In this document: one piece after another, positions 20,601 to 32,661 of the stretch
Layout of the letters: the number at the start of each line of letters is the position of its first letter
Position numbering within the stretch: position 1 is the first letter of the stretch
NCBI RefSeq assembly: GCF_932276165.1
Contig: NC_063986.1
Coordinates: 11,110,501 to 11,174,500 of the forward strand
DNA length: 64,000 nucleotides
From: Plutella xylostella
Lineage: Eukaryota > Arthropoda > Insecta > Lepidoptera > Plutellidae
Reading direction: 5' to 3'
Notes under the pieces: model-generated
The model's database searches: none
Told to the model about the DNA's origin: nothing
What the model saw: only the letters and a program-made list of their open reading frames with translations
Made by a program: the position numbers and the translations under genes

Positions 20601-23600
20601 ACTCCACGGCGTATGATCCTCACGTGAACCCGTCCCTCACTGCAGAGTTCTCGGCTGCAGCCATGAGGTTTGGCCACTCTGTCGTCGACTCCAAGTTTGT
20701 GTGAGTTTTCGGTCTTATTTCTTTATCCAAGTTATTATGTAAACTAACGACATTATAGTGAGGCATACTAATTAGGTCACGTATCGATCGGCGTACTTAA
20801 AATATGGAATCACTGATGAACAAAAAACAGGTTAGTGACTGACTATAATCCATGTATAATTATGATCATCATCAGCTAACATAACATTAACGTCTGGTAA
20901 TCAACCAACCACATTCGGAATTTCCCTAAAAAAGTCACAACAATGACTTTTATTTTATTTTATTTTAGAGTCCCAAATGCCAAGTCAGGGGATCTTTACG
21001 AAGCCATCTCCATCCCTGAAGTGATGTTCCAGCCGTCGCGCATGCGCCTGCGACCGTTCCTCGACCGACTGATCGCTGGACTGATCCGGCAACCCATGCA
21101 GACTGTCGACCCTTTTGTCACTGAATCTGTGAGTCTCTTAGGGTGCTTTTCCACCAGAGATGTGCTATGCAGCTATGCTGCGAAGATGTGATATCTACGC
21201 TACGAAAATATGCGACCGTTTCCACCAATACTACGCTAGGTAGCTGTTCGAGGAAGATGCGCTACGAAGATGCGCCGCCGCAAAGTAGCTGTGCGAGAAA
21301 GATGTCATGAGGCATGTCTACTTTCAGTGAAAAACGCGGGCATACTGTAGGTCTGCTCTGCACATACATAGCTACACCACTCGCGATGGTCCATAGCACA
21401 TATCCATAGCACGCATCCATAGCACACATCCATAGCACGCATCATTCCATACAAAAAACATATCTTAGTTGAATCCGTTTCCACCAGTGCTAAGCTATGT
21501 GCCTCCAATAATATGATTGGTGGATATCAAACGCATCCATAGCATCGTAGCATAGCACATCTCTGGTGGAAAAGCACCCTTATGCTGCTTTACTAATTAG
21601 GTCCTATACCTAAGTATGAGACTGTAATGAGGGCTGAAGTACCTACGTGCTTTTGTAATGTTATAGTAAAACAAAGAATATGACGTCATTAAATGTTAAA
21701 CTGACGAACGTAATAAATAATCCTAACCCGTGTTATTGTATAATATTTATATTATAGTAAATATACATTGACCTCATGAATTTACACCTGTGCTTAGGCA
21801 TGCACTGCGATTAGATAGATGTTACGCTCCGTACGTTTTTGAATGTAGGGTAACGTAACGTACCTAGGGACATTTTCGACTACCCCAACTTTGAATGAAG
21901 CTATCGCAGCGTACAACTAAGATATTAATGTGAAATTTTCTTTATTCGGTAGGATATATAATCTATTATCACTAGTATTTGTGCTTAAGCTTTAGTGTGG
22001 CCAGATTTTATTAAATTAAGATAAAAGTAAAAATGCTTGTTTTGACCCAAGGTACGTTACACGTTTGTACCTTGGGACACTGTTTCCTATAGCTTTGTAG
22101 TATGGAAAATGCAAACTTCTAAATAACGCCTTATATCTCTGTTCTTATTTATTTACTGCATCTCTCTTCTGTCTAGTTTCACTCTGGCACTAATAAGAAC
22201 AGAGATATAAGGCGTTATTTAGATGTTTGCATTTTCCATTGTACAAAGCCATAGGAAACAGTGTCCCAAGGTACAAATTTAATCGTGTCCCAAGGTACAA
22301 AAAAGCAATATTTAACAAAATTTAAATATCTTTATTTTTAATTAATAGGAATCTTTCAGATAATTGCCATGTCATAAAATTAAATAACTGAAAAGTTATA
22401 CGTGACATCCATGTCTTTATTTTGAGCATGCCTCAATGAGATAAAGCAACACAAAAAACTATACAAAAGCTACTTTTGACTCCAAAAAACTTCATACTGT
22501 CTTCACCACACACTAGATGCTGGTATGATCACGAGACTCACTAGTTTTGCCAAGCGAGTAAAATACTATGCCTAGGGTAGAATTTTAATGTGTTTATTTA
22601 GCCGGTTTTTAAAATACAATCAATGTCCCGAGGTACAAGCGTCCCAAGGTACGTTACGTTACCCTAGATATTATTATAAAGGCTTCGTCAAACAGAAAAC
22701 GTTCCTAACCCGCGTCAGAGCGCTAACTTGACGCCGCGCTATGACGCTGATGTGTTGTATACAGGTTGATTGGTAAGTCGATGTATTCCTTTAAATGGGT
22801 TGTAGTCGAAGACATTTCCAGTCGATTGAACCCCATAATGCATTATCCGAAAGTCAACCATTTCTGAGTTATTTAAGTTTTTTTAAGAATTTTGCCAAAA
22901 TTTATGTTTAAAAGCAAAATATTTCAAAAACGAACGATTTTTTAAATACTTTTTTTATTGTTTTGCATTAGTGACACCTTAGTCAACTAATCATAATCAT
23001 TAATAGCGCAATATTTAACTTAATTTAGACACAGTGCTGCAAAATAGATGAAACATTAAGAAAATGTTACGAAAGATGCAAACAAAAAAGCTAATTTAAA
23101 AAAGAGTAACAGTAAAAGAGTTACAGTTACAATACTTTTTACCTTAAAATTTAAACAAAATCTTGTTCGTTTCGCTACTGAGATTTGTCCGCCTATGCGG
23201 TTGTTTTGACTATATCTTGGTGATACCTTAATCGATTTTAGATTGGAATGTGTCATTTTAAAGCTTATAAATTGATTATGTTTTTAAGCTGAAGTGCCTG
23301 AAAAATTGTCAGATAAAATTCTTTTTTAAATCAGCTTTTTTGTTTTAATCTTTCGTAACATTTTCTTAATGTTTCATATATTTTGAAGCACTGTGTCTAA
23401 ATTAAGGTAAATATTGCGCAATTAATGATTATGATTAGTTGACTAAAGTGTCACCAAAACAAAACAATCAAAAAAATATTTAAAAAATCGTTAGTTTTTG
23501 ATATATTTTGCTTTTAAACATAAATTTCGGCAAAATTCTTTAAAAAACTTAAAACTTAAATAACTCAAAAATGGTTGACTTTCGGATAATGCATTATGGG

Positions 23601-25842
23601 GTTCAATCGACTGGAAACGCCTTCGTCTACAACCCATTTAAAGGAATACATCGACTTTCCAATCACCCTGTATATGTCATAGTACGAATACAGCAATAAA
23701 CACATTTCAAACCTTAAATTTGTAAAAGCATTCATCATCATAAAATTGACCGCAAACATTGCAGCCAGGCATATCAGTAAAGCTCTATTCCTGAACCAAT
23801 CTCATTCCCCAGCTGACCCGCTACCTGTTCCACGGGGGCAGTCCGTTCGGTCTGGACCTGGCGGCCATCAACGTGCAGCGAGGCAGGGACTACGGCCTTC
23901 GCTCCTACAACGAGTACCGGCGCCTGGTGGGCCTGCCGCCCTACGCTGACTTCCGCCAGTTCCCGCCCAGCGTGAGTGTGTTGTCCATATTGGTTTAGTG
24001 AGTTGTGGTCATGGGAATACCTTATGGAAGCCGAGTTTTTAGAGTTAGACATGCAATTACCCGAAGGACCGACCTTAAGGATACCTATGCCAAGGAAAAT
24101 GAGGCTGGTGTTTATACGTGCACCAGAAAAGTAAAGGGGTCTTCCGTCGTCTTTCGGACCATTAAGTGCCTGTACTCTCGAGATCACCATGTTGAGCACG
24201 AGTCACATGGATGGCCAAACCACTTGGCCACTCCTTACTACAGCATCAGTAAAGCTTCCATCTACCTCATGTAGGTATGATAATGTCAGTATAACATGTA
24301 GCTTCTTAAAATCTATGCTCGTTATATGTATTTCCATCCCTATTCTTCATTCACAGACGGCTCACCGCCTATCAGCCGTGTACCAGAGTCCCGAGGACAT
24401 CGACCTGTGGATCGGGGGCCTGCTAGAGGAGCCGGCGGAGGGGGGAGTGGTGGGCGCGACCTTCGCCAACATCCTCGCAGACCAGTTCTCCAGGTTCAAG
24501 AGAGGCGATCGCTACTTCTACGAGAACGGGCCTGATGTCAATCCGGGGGCTTTTACGCCGAGTGAGTTTTTTTTGTGACTATAATTATTACTGTAAAGCT
24601 CTGCTCTGCAATCCTTCTTCTCCTTTCAACAACTCTAACTAATAAATAACTATGACGCTTTGTGAATGGATTATGATCCAATTTTCACAGCATTTCATTT
24701 GGTTAGCCATTACTTTTCATCATTATGCGATGACATTAATTTAAATACCCTATTAGTCTACTGTTGGATATGACCTACCTTCATATCCTGATTATCCAGG
24801 TGACTTTGCTATCTATCTCCAATTCTCCACTCTTTTATCAATAAACGCTGCTGGTAATGTTGAAGCCGAAGAATGAAGGTAGGTCATTCTGTTAGATTAT
24901 ACACACTCAGTTATAATATAACATCACGATCCTCAGGTCAACTGGCGGAGATCAAGAAGGTGTCTCTGTCCCGGCTGCTCTGCGACAACCGGGACGGCAT
25001 AGAGCTGCTCCACGTCGCGCCCAACGCCTTCCTGCGCGCCGATCTACCAGGGTTGGTACCCTTCATTGTTACTGATTTGGTTTTGTATTGTTTTATTTAG
25101 TTACGCGACTACGTTAGCAAAAGCCGAAGGAAGTCATTCGTGCACAGTTTTGTGTTTTTTGTAGTATTCAGGCGTGAGTGTTCTTTGTACTTATATGAAA
25201 TTTTTCAAAGGTGCTACTTAATTATAAATATTCTGAGCATTTTCATGGCTTTTGCCATTTTCTGTGCAACATTGTTTTACGTTTTACTACCCTTGACATA
25301 ATACTGACATTTTTACATCCTCTTTGAATTGAAGGGGAATTGTTTACGCGTTATTATATTTAAATAAAATTTACATAACGCCATGGCCAATTCCTCTAGT
25401 GGAAAGAAAGTCACACTGGATATTTCCCAAACAAATGCTTCTGAGGCACATCACATACTCTCAAGAACAGAGGATCCTCCTTGTAAGAGGAGGCAATGGA
25501 TATGCGCAGCAATCTTATTAGTTACGTTCGTAACCATCATTGTTACATTTACGATGATCTAAGCTCTGGCTTCGGTCAGTGTTTTACTGTAGCTGTAAGC
25601 AAATTGTAAGTCTGCATTCGCTTTTACAAGACGCAACGTTTCATTATCATGCCGCGCAAACGGCAACTCAGGTTTTGAAACACTATTCATTTTGATCCAA
25701 GAAAGGTGTACAGTGTTAACAAGAATGCAATTTTGTAAACTTTTAATACCAAAAAGGTTTTGATTGTTTCAGAAACGAGCCCGTGCCCTGTGATAGTCCT
25801 TTAATACCATCAATGGATCTAAATAGGTTTAGAGAAGTGTAA
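14664..25842 (+). CDS. Secreted animal haem peroxidase homologue (chorion-peroxidase-like)
   Basis: A 767-aa protein in 15 exons: 14664-14778, 15268-15450, 15774-15886, 17304-17442, 17739-17885, 18227-18400, 18657-18853, 19149-19332, 19639-19836, 20556-20700, 20969-21128, 23813-23971, 24357-24561, 24937-25051, 25773-25842 (2304 nt, phases consistent). Residues 1-27 are a signal peptide. Residues 45-95 are a Cys-rich clip-like domain. The peroxidase domain runs from about 215 to 760. Conserved: distal-side Gln276 and His280 (GQFIAHD), REHNR, proximal His472 (QHVVYNEWLP), and INVQRGRDYG. Altered relative to myeloperoxidase: Ala279 for the haem-bonding Asp, His421 for the catalytic Arg and Gln424 for the haem-bonding Glu. 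It is probably extracellular. The family call is firm, catalytic competence is doubtful. AATAAA lies at 25997. Confidence 0.92.
16037..16296 (+). repeat. Left LTR of the TRIM-like element
   Basis: Starts TGTGGCGGACTCCTAGCC and ends CAGCAACTCCATA. It has the same length as the right copy, with one substitution near the middle and one near the end. Confidence 0.75.
16786..17045 (+). repeat. Right LTR of the TRIM-like element
   Basis: Starts TGTGGCGGACTCCTAGCC and ends CAGCATCTCCATA. Just downstream, outside the element, two imperfect copies of CAGTAAGAYATACATAAG occur at about 17126 and 17175. Confidence 0.75.
20083..20542 (+). mobile_element. PIF/Harbinger-type MITE with transposase remnant
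   Basis: 454 bp (20086-20539) with near-perfect inverted arms of about 90 bp starting GGGCTCCCACACATAAACAC, flanked by the 3-bp target duplication TAA. Between the arms a short open frame from 20258 encodes RRRRKKRQILRRYWIHPF, like the N-terminus of Harbinger transposases, then decays. It lies at the extreme 3' end of intron 9 of the peroxidase gene: only TAATCTTTGCCCCCAG separates it from exon 10. Confidence 0.8.
21138..21582. mobile_element. Harbinger-like MITE with TTA target duplication
   Basis: 439 bp (21141-21579) with ends GGGTGCTTTTCCACCAGAGA and its reverse complement, flanked by TTA. The interior contains tandem CCATAGCACRCAT units. It begins 12 bp after the end of exon 11 of the peroxidase gene. 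Confidence 0.75.
21847..22667. mobile_element. Inverted-repeat element with nested palindrome
   Basis: Outer ends AGGGTAACGTAACGTACCTA and GGTACGTTACGTTACCCT are inverted. Inside, at about 22055-22290, a second palindrome has arms with GTTTCCTATAGCTTTGTA, GGAAAATGCAAAC and CGCCTTATATCTCTGTTCTT. GGGACACTGTTTCCTA / GTCCCAAGGTACAA blocks recur. No coding capacity seen. Intron 11 of the peroxidase gene. Confidence 0.65.
22761..23671. mobile_element. Large foldback element (about 330-bp arms)
   Basis: The left arm starts ACAGGTTGATTGGTAAGTCG and the right arm ends CGACTTTCCAATCACCCTGT. The arms match imperfectly over about 330 bp, including GTCAACCATTTYTGAGTTAT and GTTACGAAAGATTAA-type blocks. 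The central part of about 250 bp is AT-rich, without a gene. Inserted in intron 11 of the peroxidase gene, next to the previous element. Confidence 0.75.
25383..25562 (+). CDS. 59-aa tail-anchored small ORF nested in the last peroxidase intron
   Basis: ATG at 25383 (context ACGCCATGG) to TAA at 25560-25562. The product is hydrophilic for about 36 residues (MANSSSGKKVTLDIS at the start), then CKRRQW, then about 20 hydrophobic residues ending TIIVTFTMI at the C-terminus, so the topology is cytosolic N-terminus with a C-terminal anchor. An in-frame TAA lies 18 bp upstream, so it is not an extension of exon 14. I do not recognise the sequence. It could be an independent small membrane protein, the first exon of an unseen gene, or chance. 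Confidence 0.35.
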   Translation: MANSSSGKKVTLDISQTNASEAHHILSRTEDPPCKRRQWICAAILLVTFVTIIVTFTMI

Positions 25843-28020
25843 AATGTAGCACCTAAGATGAAACCCATTCTGCAGTACCTGAAGTCATAATATTTTGTAT
25901 ATCTCAATATTTAGGCCCCTTGCTCAAAGCTAAAGAAAGGGACAATGCATAATGATAAGTTTATATTACGTGTCTGTGATACATCAGTTTCATAAATAAA
26001 ATTTTAGCTAGAGGCTGATTTAAAATGTTTTATTTATACTTTTTTCATGTTAGTCAGAAAGTTTACCATTTGTTTAATGATCTGTACCGTTTACTAAATT
26101 AATAAATATGGAAAGATTATCGTTTCAGTTTTAGCACCGTGTGTGATTTTGAAACTCATTTCATAGTTTTTTCGGTTCAAATTACAGTGGTTTTTTCTCC
26201 TTTCGGGACGGTTATGTTTTGGTTTGTGCCTATGTTTGTGAATTAACTTATTGAGGGAACTCAATCTCTATACTTGTCATTTATTTTTATTTGCTTACAC
26301 TATATTTATTTACTACCTGCTGTTTTCTGTCTATTAAATTAATAACATTTCCATTAAATGTCTAAGAACACCTGATTAATGTTTTGCTGATAAAAGTATC
26401 TACTACAAACATTTGATTGTGTCGCAAAAGTGATTCTCTGTTGTTTTATTGATTTTGCATGATTACCTTACCTTTTTGCGACATAATGAATTGCTGATTG
26501 TATAAAAAACTAGCTAACTTAAGTAGGATAGTTGTTAATATAGAACGTAGATCATCAAAAAACTTACTGATTATTTAAATTAAAAATAAACTTTTCATTG
26601 CTTGGTTTTGATTTATAAATAATTTTTCAATTTTGAATTATCACTGGTGCCCGAACAGTGATTTTTGAAAATTGATAAAAAAATTGCATCTTTTATCTTT
26701 AATCAATGAAAATATTGTTTTTAATTTAACATCTCCATACATGATTTTGTTATCTCAGTAACTGGGTTAATTTTGATCTTAAATCCTATATTTTTGGATG
26801 AAAATTATGAAATAGGTGATTCTTGATATTTAGTTTCAATTGAGTTTCGATATAAAGTTAATGGCGTGTCAATGAACCTGATTTAATGTTTTTTTCTTCT
26901 ATAAAAATTCTACGAATCGGGAGCTTATGTTGGTGTTGCTGAAGGGAGAAATTATGTTCACTTTTTATAATTTTGCAGCAGTACAAAGTTTATGTAAATA
27001 TTATGTTAAAATGGCCACAATCTCTAGAGATTCTTTAAACCTAATCTACACTTGCTTTAGAACTCTTTGTTTGTATTTCCTTTCAAACCCTCTTCAATTT
27101 AAACAGTACTTGCAAGTGCAACTACCCAAGACGTTTTCAGTTTTGTCGCATTATTTATTTATCTAGCTACAATTTTTCTGTTTTTCGTTTGTTATATTTT
27201 ATGGTGGAATACAAAGACACATTTTTTTTGTTTAAAGGTTGTTTAGTGTGTACTTAATTTAGTTTATTAAATATAATATGTAATTCTAATTGGGGGGAGA
27301 CGTTTTTTAACTCGTCGTGCAGCAACTTTCACAGTTCTTTAAATACTTTGTGAATCATTTAAACATGTATCCTATAATATTGCAAGATACATTACTTTTA
27401 CTTCGTTTAGAGATAAGGCATATTTTAGCTTATTTTCATTAAGAATAAGAAATAGCTGCTAATAAACCATGTAGACTATATGTGATGTTTCAATGGAGCA
27501 TGGATTTAAACAATGATGATTCCTTTTTTGATTAATGTATAAGGTAATAGGTACAGAAAGTTAAATATTAAATAAGCAATAGGTAGGTATGTTTTAGCAT
27601 AAATTTATTAAAATAAGGTTAAGTATTTTCGTAGTCTCTTATTGTAAAAAAATACTTTCCCATTGTAAAAATATGTTAATAAGTACATTGATAATACTAA
27701 GAACTGTAAATTAAGGAGTCATAAAGGGAAATTTACAGGAATTTTCAGTTTGAATTAGGTTAGAGAAACGAGCGTATATTACTAGATAAGTAATAATATC
27801 TTTAAAAGATAAGTTTAGATTAGAAGATACAATTAAGAATACCTATGTAATTAATAAATCCTAATATAATTAATTATAAGTATTTTTAGAAACAGGAGCT
27901 CCTGAGTCTTCAGTGATTTTGCATGATGTTGTGTAATTGCCAATTTCGAATTTTCATTATAATAAAGTAGAAATTAAAGTTCTGTAATAAAATTCTTTAT
28001 GATTTAAAACCGTGTCCTGA
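25843..28020 (+). other. AT-rich region after the peroxidase gene (3' UTR and beyond)
   Basis: No gene seen. AATAAA at 25997-26002 is a plausible poly(A) signal. Further AATAAA motifs near 27961 and 27987 could end a much longer 3' UTR. Short ORFs here have no protein-like features. Confidence 0.45.
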
Positions 28021-30247
28021 CTCTTTCATATGTTACCTTACGGTTATTTAGTCAAAGCAGGTAAGGTAAGTAATTTTAAAATGCAGTTTTTTTGGTGTCT
28101 CTCTGTCTATCCCATTTGCAGATAAATCAAGGGAAGCCTCCCTTAAATATACGTTTTCAATCGTTCGAGGTTTTCTATACCGTCATAGCAATTAGAAAAT
28201 TAAAAACCGTTCACTCGTCAACTAACTGACAGGCTAGGGTTAAGGAGTGGTGCTGTGGTACACACGTGGTTGCTATACAAATACAATAGGGTCCACGTGG
28301 GTCCATCTTATCTATACTTACATAGTTTTTGATTTGCTATAGCTCGATGCACGTTGCATTATGTATTAGTACTACTTACATTCTACATATTATTATATGC
28401 TGACGACTGTAATCCTCGAAGGAATTGGCTCGCTTTTTCTGTACATTAATTCCACGTGATTACTACGACAACACAGGACAAAGTAAAAAGTATTGTAATT
28501 CCATTTTATTTCCGGAATGCAAGTACAGTTATGCAAATAAATTGAAATGACGGGCTCATCTCGAAACGTGTAAAATATTAAATAATTCACAAGAAGTAAG
28601 GTGAAGGGCGTGCTGTGTGTGAATGATTTCCTGTAATTCTTCACGTTGGGTCCCGTTGCTTGATGCCCCCCGCCCGCACCTGGGGGTTACTCTATACTGA
28701 CGAAAAACTAACGAATGAGAGCTGTCGTGCAATCGGCACGTTTGATACAACGAGATACAGGCCATCTATAAAGTCCTGAAAACGGAAGTGGACTCTAACT
28801 AATTGTTAAAGACCGTATTTCATCGATCTATTATATTTATTAAAGGAAAAATCCGTTAAAAAGTCATTATCAATCGGTATTTTATTTATAAAATATATGT
28901 AAAAGTAAGTAAATAGCTGACAGTTTATAGGATTTTATAGTTCGACTGTAGAGTCGTGGCTCAGCCGTGGCACAGCAGCCCTCCGAAACTTTTTCAAGTT
29001 TTTCGTCATATAGAGTGACCCCTCAGGGCCTGGGGGGATAAGGTGGGGTCGACGACCGACCTGCACTTGTGTTACTGACTGTACCAGACCCGTACTCCTG
29101 TTGAATCAGCGTTTCTAAAGCGATAGTGGTGTCTTCTGGACAGTGGGTGCCTTAGCCACGGACGCTTTACGGAACGACAAACGAAACGTTTAGTTGCTAG
29201 AAATACGGCTCCTGTGCCTACTACTTTTCGACCGTCCAAAACTAAGTGAAGCCTTTACTAGGGTGAAATGTTAGTATTTATAAGCTGCATAAAGTAATAT
29301 CAAAATAGCTTAGGAAACATAATCAGATAAACGTTATCGTTTAAAAAGTTAATTCTGAACGGAATAACGTGGATTTTTTATTTCGGTCATTCCGTCTCGC
29401 CGGCAGCCGCCATCAATCAAACTTGGACACCCTTTTTATATCATGAGGGTAATTTTGTTGACAATCCTAATACTAATGTTTTTCTACTGTGTCCGAAAAA
29501 GAAGCCGTTTTACCTAGTAAACATTTTACTGAATATATAGGAGCATAGGTACAAAGTTATAAAATTTTATAGTTTTTTTTCTTCTTTTTAGGTATATAGT
29601 AGATACCTTTTTTGGTATAATTTTATTTATCACGGGCAACCATCTCATACTTATACGATCGTTAATCTAAGACTGCGGGCCTTATAATTTGGTTGAACTA
29701 CAATAACGAACGAATAAATTCTTAATCTAATATCTACGTGATAAAGTTTTTGCGAATTCTGCAAATTCCTCGCCGCACGTGCGTCACATAGACGAAAACG
29801 TGTAGCCGAATCATTGATCATCCGAATAATGAGTGTGAGGTGTGGCCTACCTACGTTCTCAACTAAGTACCTACTGTAGAAAGATACCTGCTGGTGTAAG
29901 GCTAGCTTCTTACCAAAAGCTCTGTTTCTGAAGCTTTCGTCAAAGTCGAACTTCGTATAAGTTCCAGGATAGGTGATTATATCCTCAATGTTTTTTATTT
30001 ATTTATTTATTTAAGCCTACCTGTAACTTAAATAACATTAAATTCCTACTAAAAACATGCAGTTTATAAATTTACTTATACCTAAAACTAAGCCTACAAG
30101 TATCAAATTACAACATAGCCAAATTCAATTAATACAATCCATAGTAAAATCTTAATAATTCATTCAATAATAAAATACAGACAATAGAATCAGAATAGGT
30201 AATATCTTATTAATTTCATTTTTAAATGCAATTTCATTAATTTATAA
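28021..30247. other. Intergenic sequence without recognised genes
   Basis: AT-rich, with no ORF that resembles a protein and no splice-consistent exon pair that I could find. A TTTATTTATTTATTTA tract near 29994-30013 starts a low-complexity stretch leading into the LINE fragment. Confidence 0.5.
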
Positions 30248-30600
30248 TTACAGGTGATCCCATTGTTGGGCAAAGGCCTCCCCCATTTGTCTCCATTTAT
30301 GCCGATAGTGTGTGTGTCGCGTCCAGAGGACACCGTGACCGTTGAACTGCTCCAGCTCGTCGCGCCAGCGCACGCGGGGCCGCCCGCGCCGGCGCGTGTT
30401 CTGCCGCGGACACCACTCCGTCACCTCCCGTGTCCATCGTCCATCGTCCAGTCTCATCACGTGACCAGCCCATTCCCATTTTAATTTTTTGGCGTGTCTT
30501 ATGACATCCCGTATTTTGGTCATGTTTCTCAGGTCTTTATTCGTGGTCTTTTCTATTAGTCTCAGATGCAACATACTTCTCTCCATTTTTCTTTGTGTGT
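30248..30600 (-). mobile_element. LINE 3' fragment (RTE/Jockey-like reverse transcriptase C-terminus)
   Basis: A - strand frame contains KLKWEWAGHVMRLDDGRW, then RRRGRPRVRWRDELEQF, and ends AFAQQWDHL. This is the typical C-terminal end of insect endonuclease-reverse-transcriptase proteins. Upstream coding sequence is missing, so it is a 5'-truncated dead copy. A related fragment is at 45190-45675. Confidence 0.8.
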
Positions 30601-31241
30601 CCTCAATGTACTAACATTCATATTATTATCATTAGCTAAAATATCCCAGCCAATACTTTTTAGGTCCTGAAATATCCCGACTGGTGATTAATTAGAAGAT
30701 ATTCACTGAGAGATGAGATACTGATAAAATATATCAAAAATCTCAACCTTTGACCTCCGTAGAAAGGAGTGCTTTGCAAATGTAGCATAGCAAGCCGAAA
30801 GCGGGTGACTCGGGCGGTCATTCTGAAAGAATTTCCTCATACAGAAGTTGTTCAGAATAAACCCCCGAGTCACCCCCTTCAGGGTTAATCATAATACAAC
30901 ATTTGCAACACCTTGTATAAGGCGGTAGAAAATTAAAGTTGCATAGCCCAGTTGATGAACATCGCTGCCGCTGGATAGCCACCTTCAGGGTTGCCACCTT
31001 GAGTACACCATACAGTGAGTACTAATACTATTTGCCAGCCCAAAACTGGGTACACATGAGGGAACAGTCAAAGTGCCGTAAACTAGATGTGATGGGGATA
31101 TTCTGGGTTTGAGGGTCATTACTCAAGAGAAGTCATGACTAATGAGGTCCACGACTTTTCACCTTACCGTAGTACAGTGTTCATTGTCTCCATGGGAAAT
31201 TTTAGGTAAATTATTTGCTTATGTTCTTAAATGGTGATACT

Positions 31242-31323
31242 TACCCTCACGAGCAATGAAAAGGTTCCACCTGCCATTGCCGTTCCATACGTCACTGGAA
31301 CTTTTTCATTGCCCGTGGGTGTA
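31242..31323. repeat. Mariner-like MITE (GGGCAATGAAA family), internally deleted
   Basis: Ends CCCTCACGAGCAATGAAAAG and CTTTTTCATTGCCCGTGGGTG flank only about 35 bp, with TA on both sides. Confidence 0.6.
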
Positions 31324-31627
31324 ATAATGAAATCAGTTACACTTAGTTATTATACAGGTTGTAAATTTTATCAGTGACACTGGGGTTGGCTGGTTAATAC
31401 ATAGATTGACCCCAGGTCGACCTATATTATATGTAACGTAAAAATAACATCATGGAATTACCCATACCTAAATATAATCATAACAGTTTTTGCAACTCTG
31501 AAATTGTACACCCAATTACATGAGACATGCTGAGCCAAAAATAAATACATTATACTATAATTAGGTAAATTTTATTGTCAACTCGAACTAAAATAAACTG
31601 CTCGCTTGTTTAGTGATATACAGGAAA

Positions 31628-31762
31628 TACAGGGTGTTGCTAATAGAGTAAGTATACTAAGTTGAAACCTACATGTGCTGTTATGTCTAAGCCCAAAAAT
31701 GAAAACAAAATTTCAAAATTCGTGAAAAAATTAAGATCCAATGACGAGTGACCGGAAACAAT
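31628..31762. repeat. Half copy of the ACAGGGTGTTGC palindromic repeat
   Basis: ACAGGGTGTTGCTAATAGAG, then GAAACCTACATGTGCTGTTA, then CTAAGCCCAAAAATGAAA match the left arm of the element at 42296-42562. The right arm is absent. Confidence 0.55.
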
Positions 31763-32661
31763 ATAAAGCTGCTTGTTTGTATTTATCGATGAAATATATT
31801 TAATTCAGCTATCTTCTACAGAAGTAATTTACCTATCTGAAAATGAAAAATGCCATAGATATCTATGTTATGGTTTATAACTTTAGATCGTAGCTTATCG
31901 CATGGTGGCCGGTGGCGCCATAGAGTTACGCATTCACTAGAAATGCGACTAATTTTATATTAGTACAACTGTGCAATTATATCTTGTTCAATGTAAGGAA
32001 AATCCAGTAAGGCGATTAGGCGGGAAATGCACAAGTTTAGAAAAGTGAAAGGTGGTGATGGAATTTCTAGAAAATTGCCTTTTAATTTGCATGTCTTGGT
32101 GGTCATTTTGTAATCTTGTTATAAACGCCTTATATCTAACACAGAGTTATTCATGATAAAATAAAACCCTGTATAAAAATTAGCAAAACTGTACCATCAA
32201 TTTCATATATTTTAGTCCTCGTAGTTCTGCAGAGTTTTCCCAATTTCAGGCACCCTAAAATTATACCAACATCCGTTCTTCGAATTTCCAAGTCAACTCC
32301 TTTATCAAAACGCACCATCGAAATGCAATTCATTACCCCCCTGGCTGGGCTAATCTCGAGTTAAAGCTTTCAAGTTTCAAGTCACTGTTACAAAAGAGCA
32401 ACTGAAAAGTAAACTGCTTAGCGGCCAGTTCTATAACTTCAGTGGTCATTTCTTCCCCACACTCGGCGCGAACAGCCGGCGACACACGCGCCGCAGAACG
32501 CGAAAACCTTTTATAAATTTGAAAATAGAACTTATATTTTTTTCTAAAATGGATCACTAGTGGCCAGTCCTAGGTGTATAAGTTTGTTTGTGGTGCTGTT
32601 GGCTGTTGCTGTAGGTTGTAGTGTAAATACTCTTTTTGATATTTTGTGAGTGTTTGTTACG

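Larger units (their letters stand above)
30601..32661. other. Intergenic and upstream region of gene 3
   Basis: No gene seen. It contains a short inverted block around 30775-30905 (ACTCGGGCGGTCATTCTGAA / CCCCCGAGTCACCC), a deleted mariner-like MITE at 31244-31321 and half of a palindromic repeat at 31630-31760. The GC-richer patch 32430-32510 (GCGCGAACAGCCGGCGAC) may belong to the promoter or 5' leader of gene 3; there is no clear TATA box. Confidence 0.45.
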
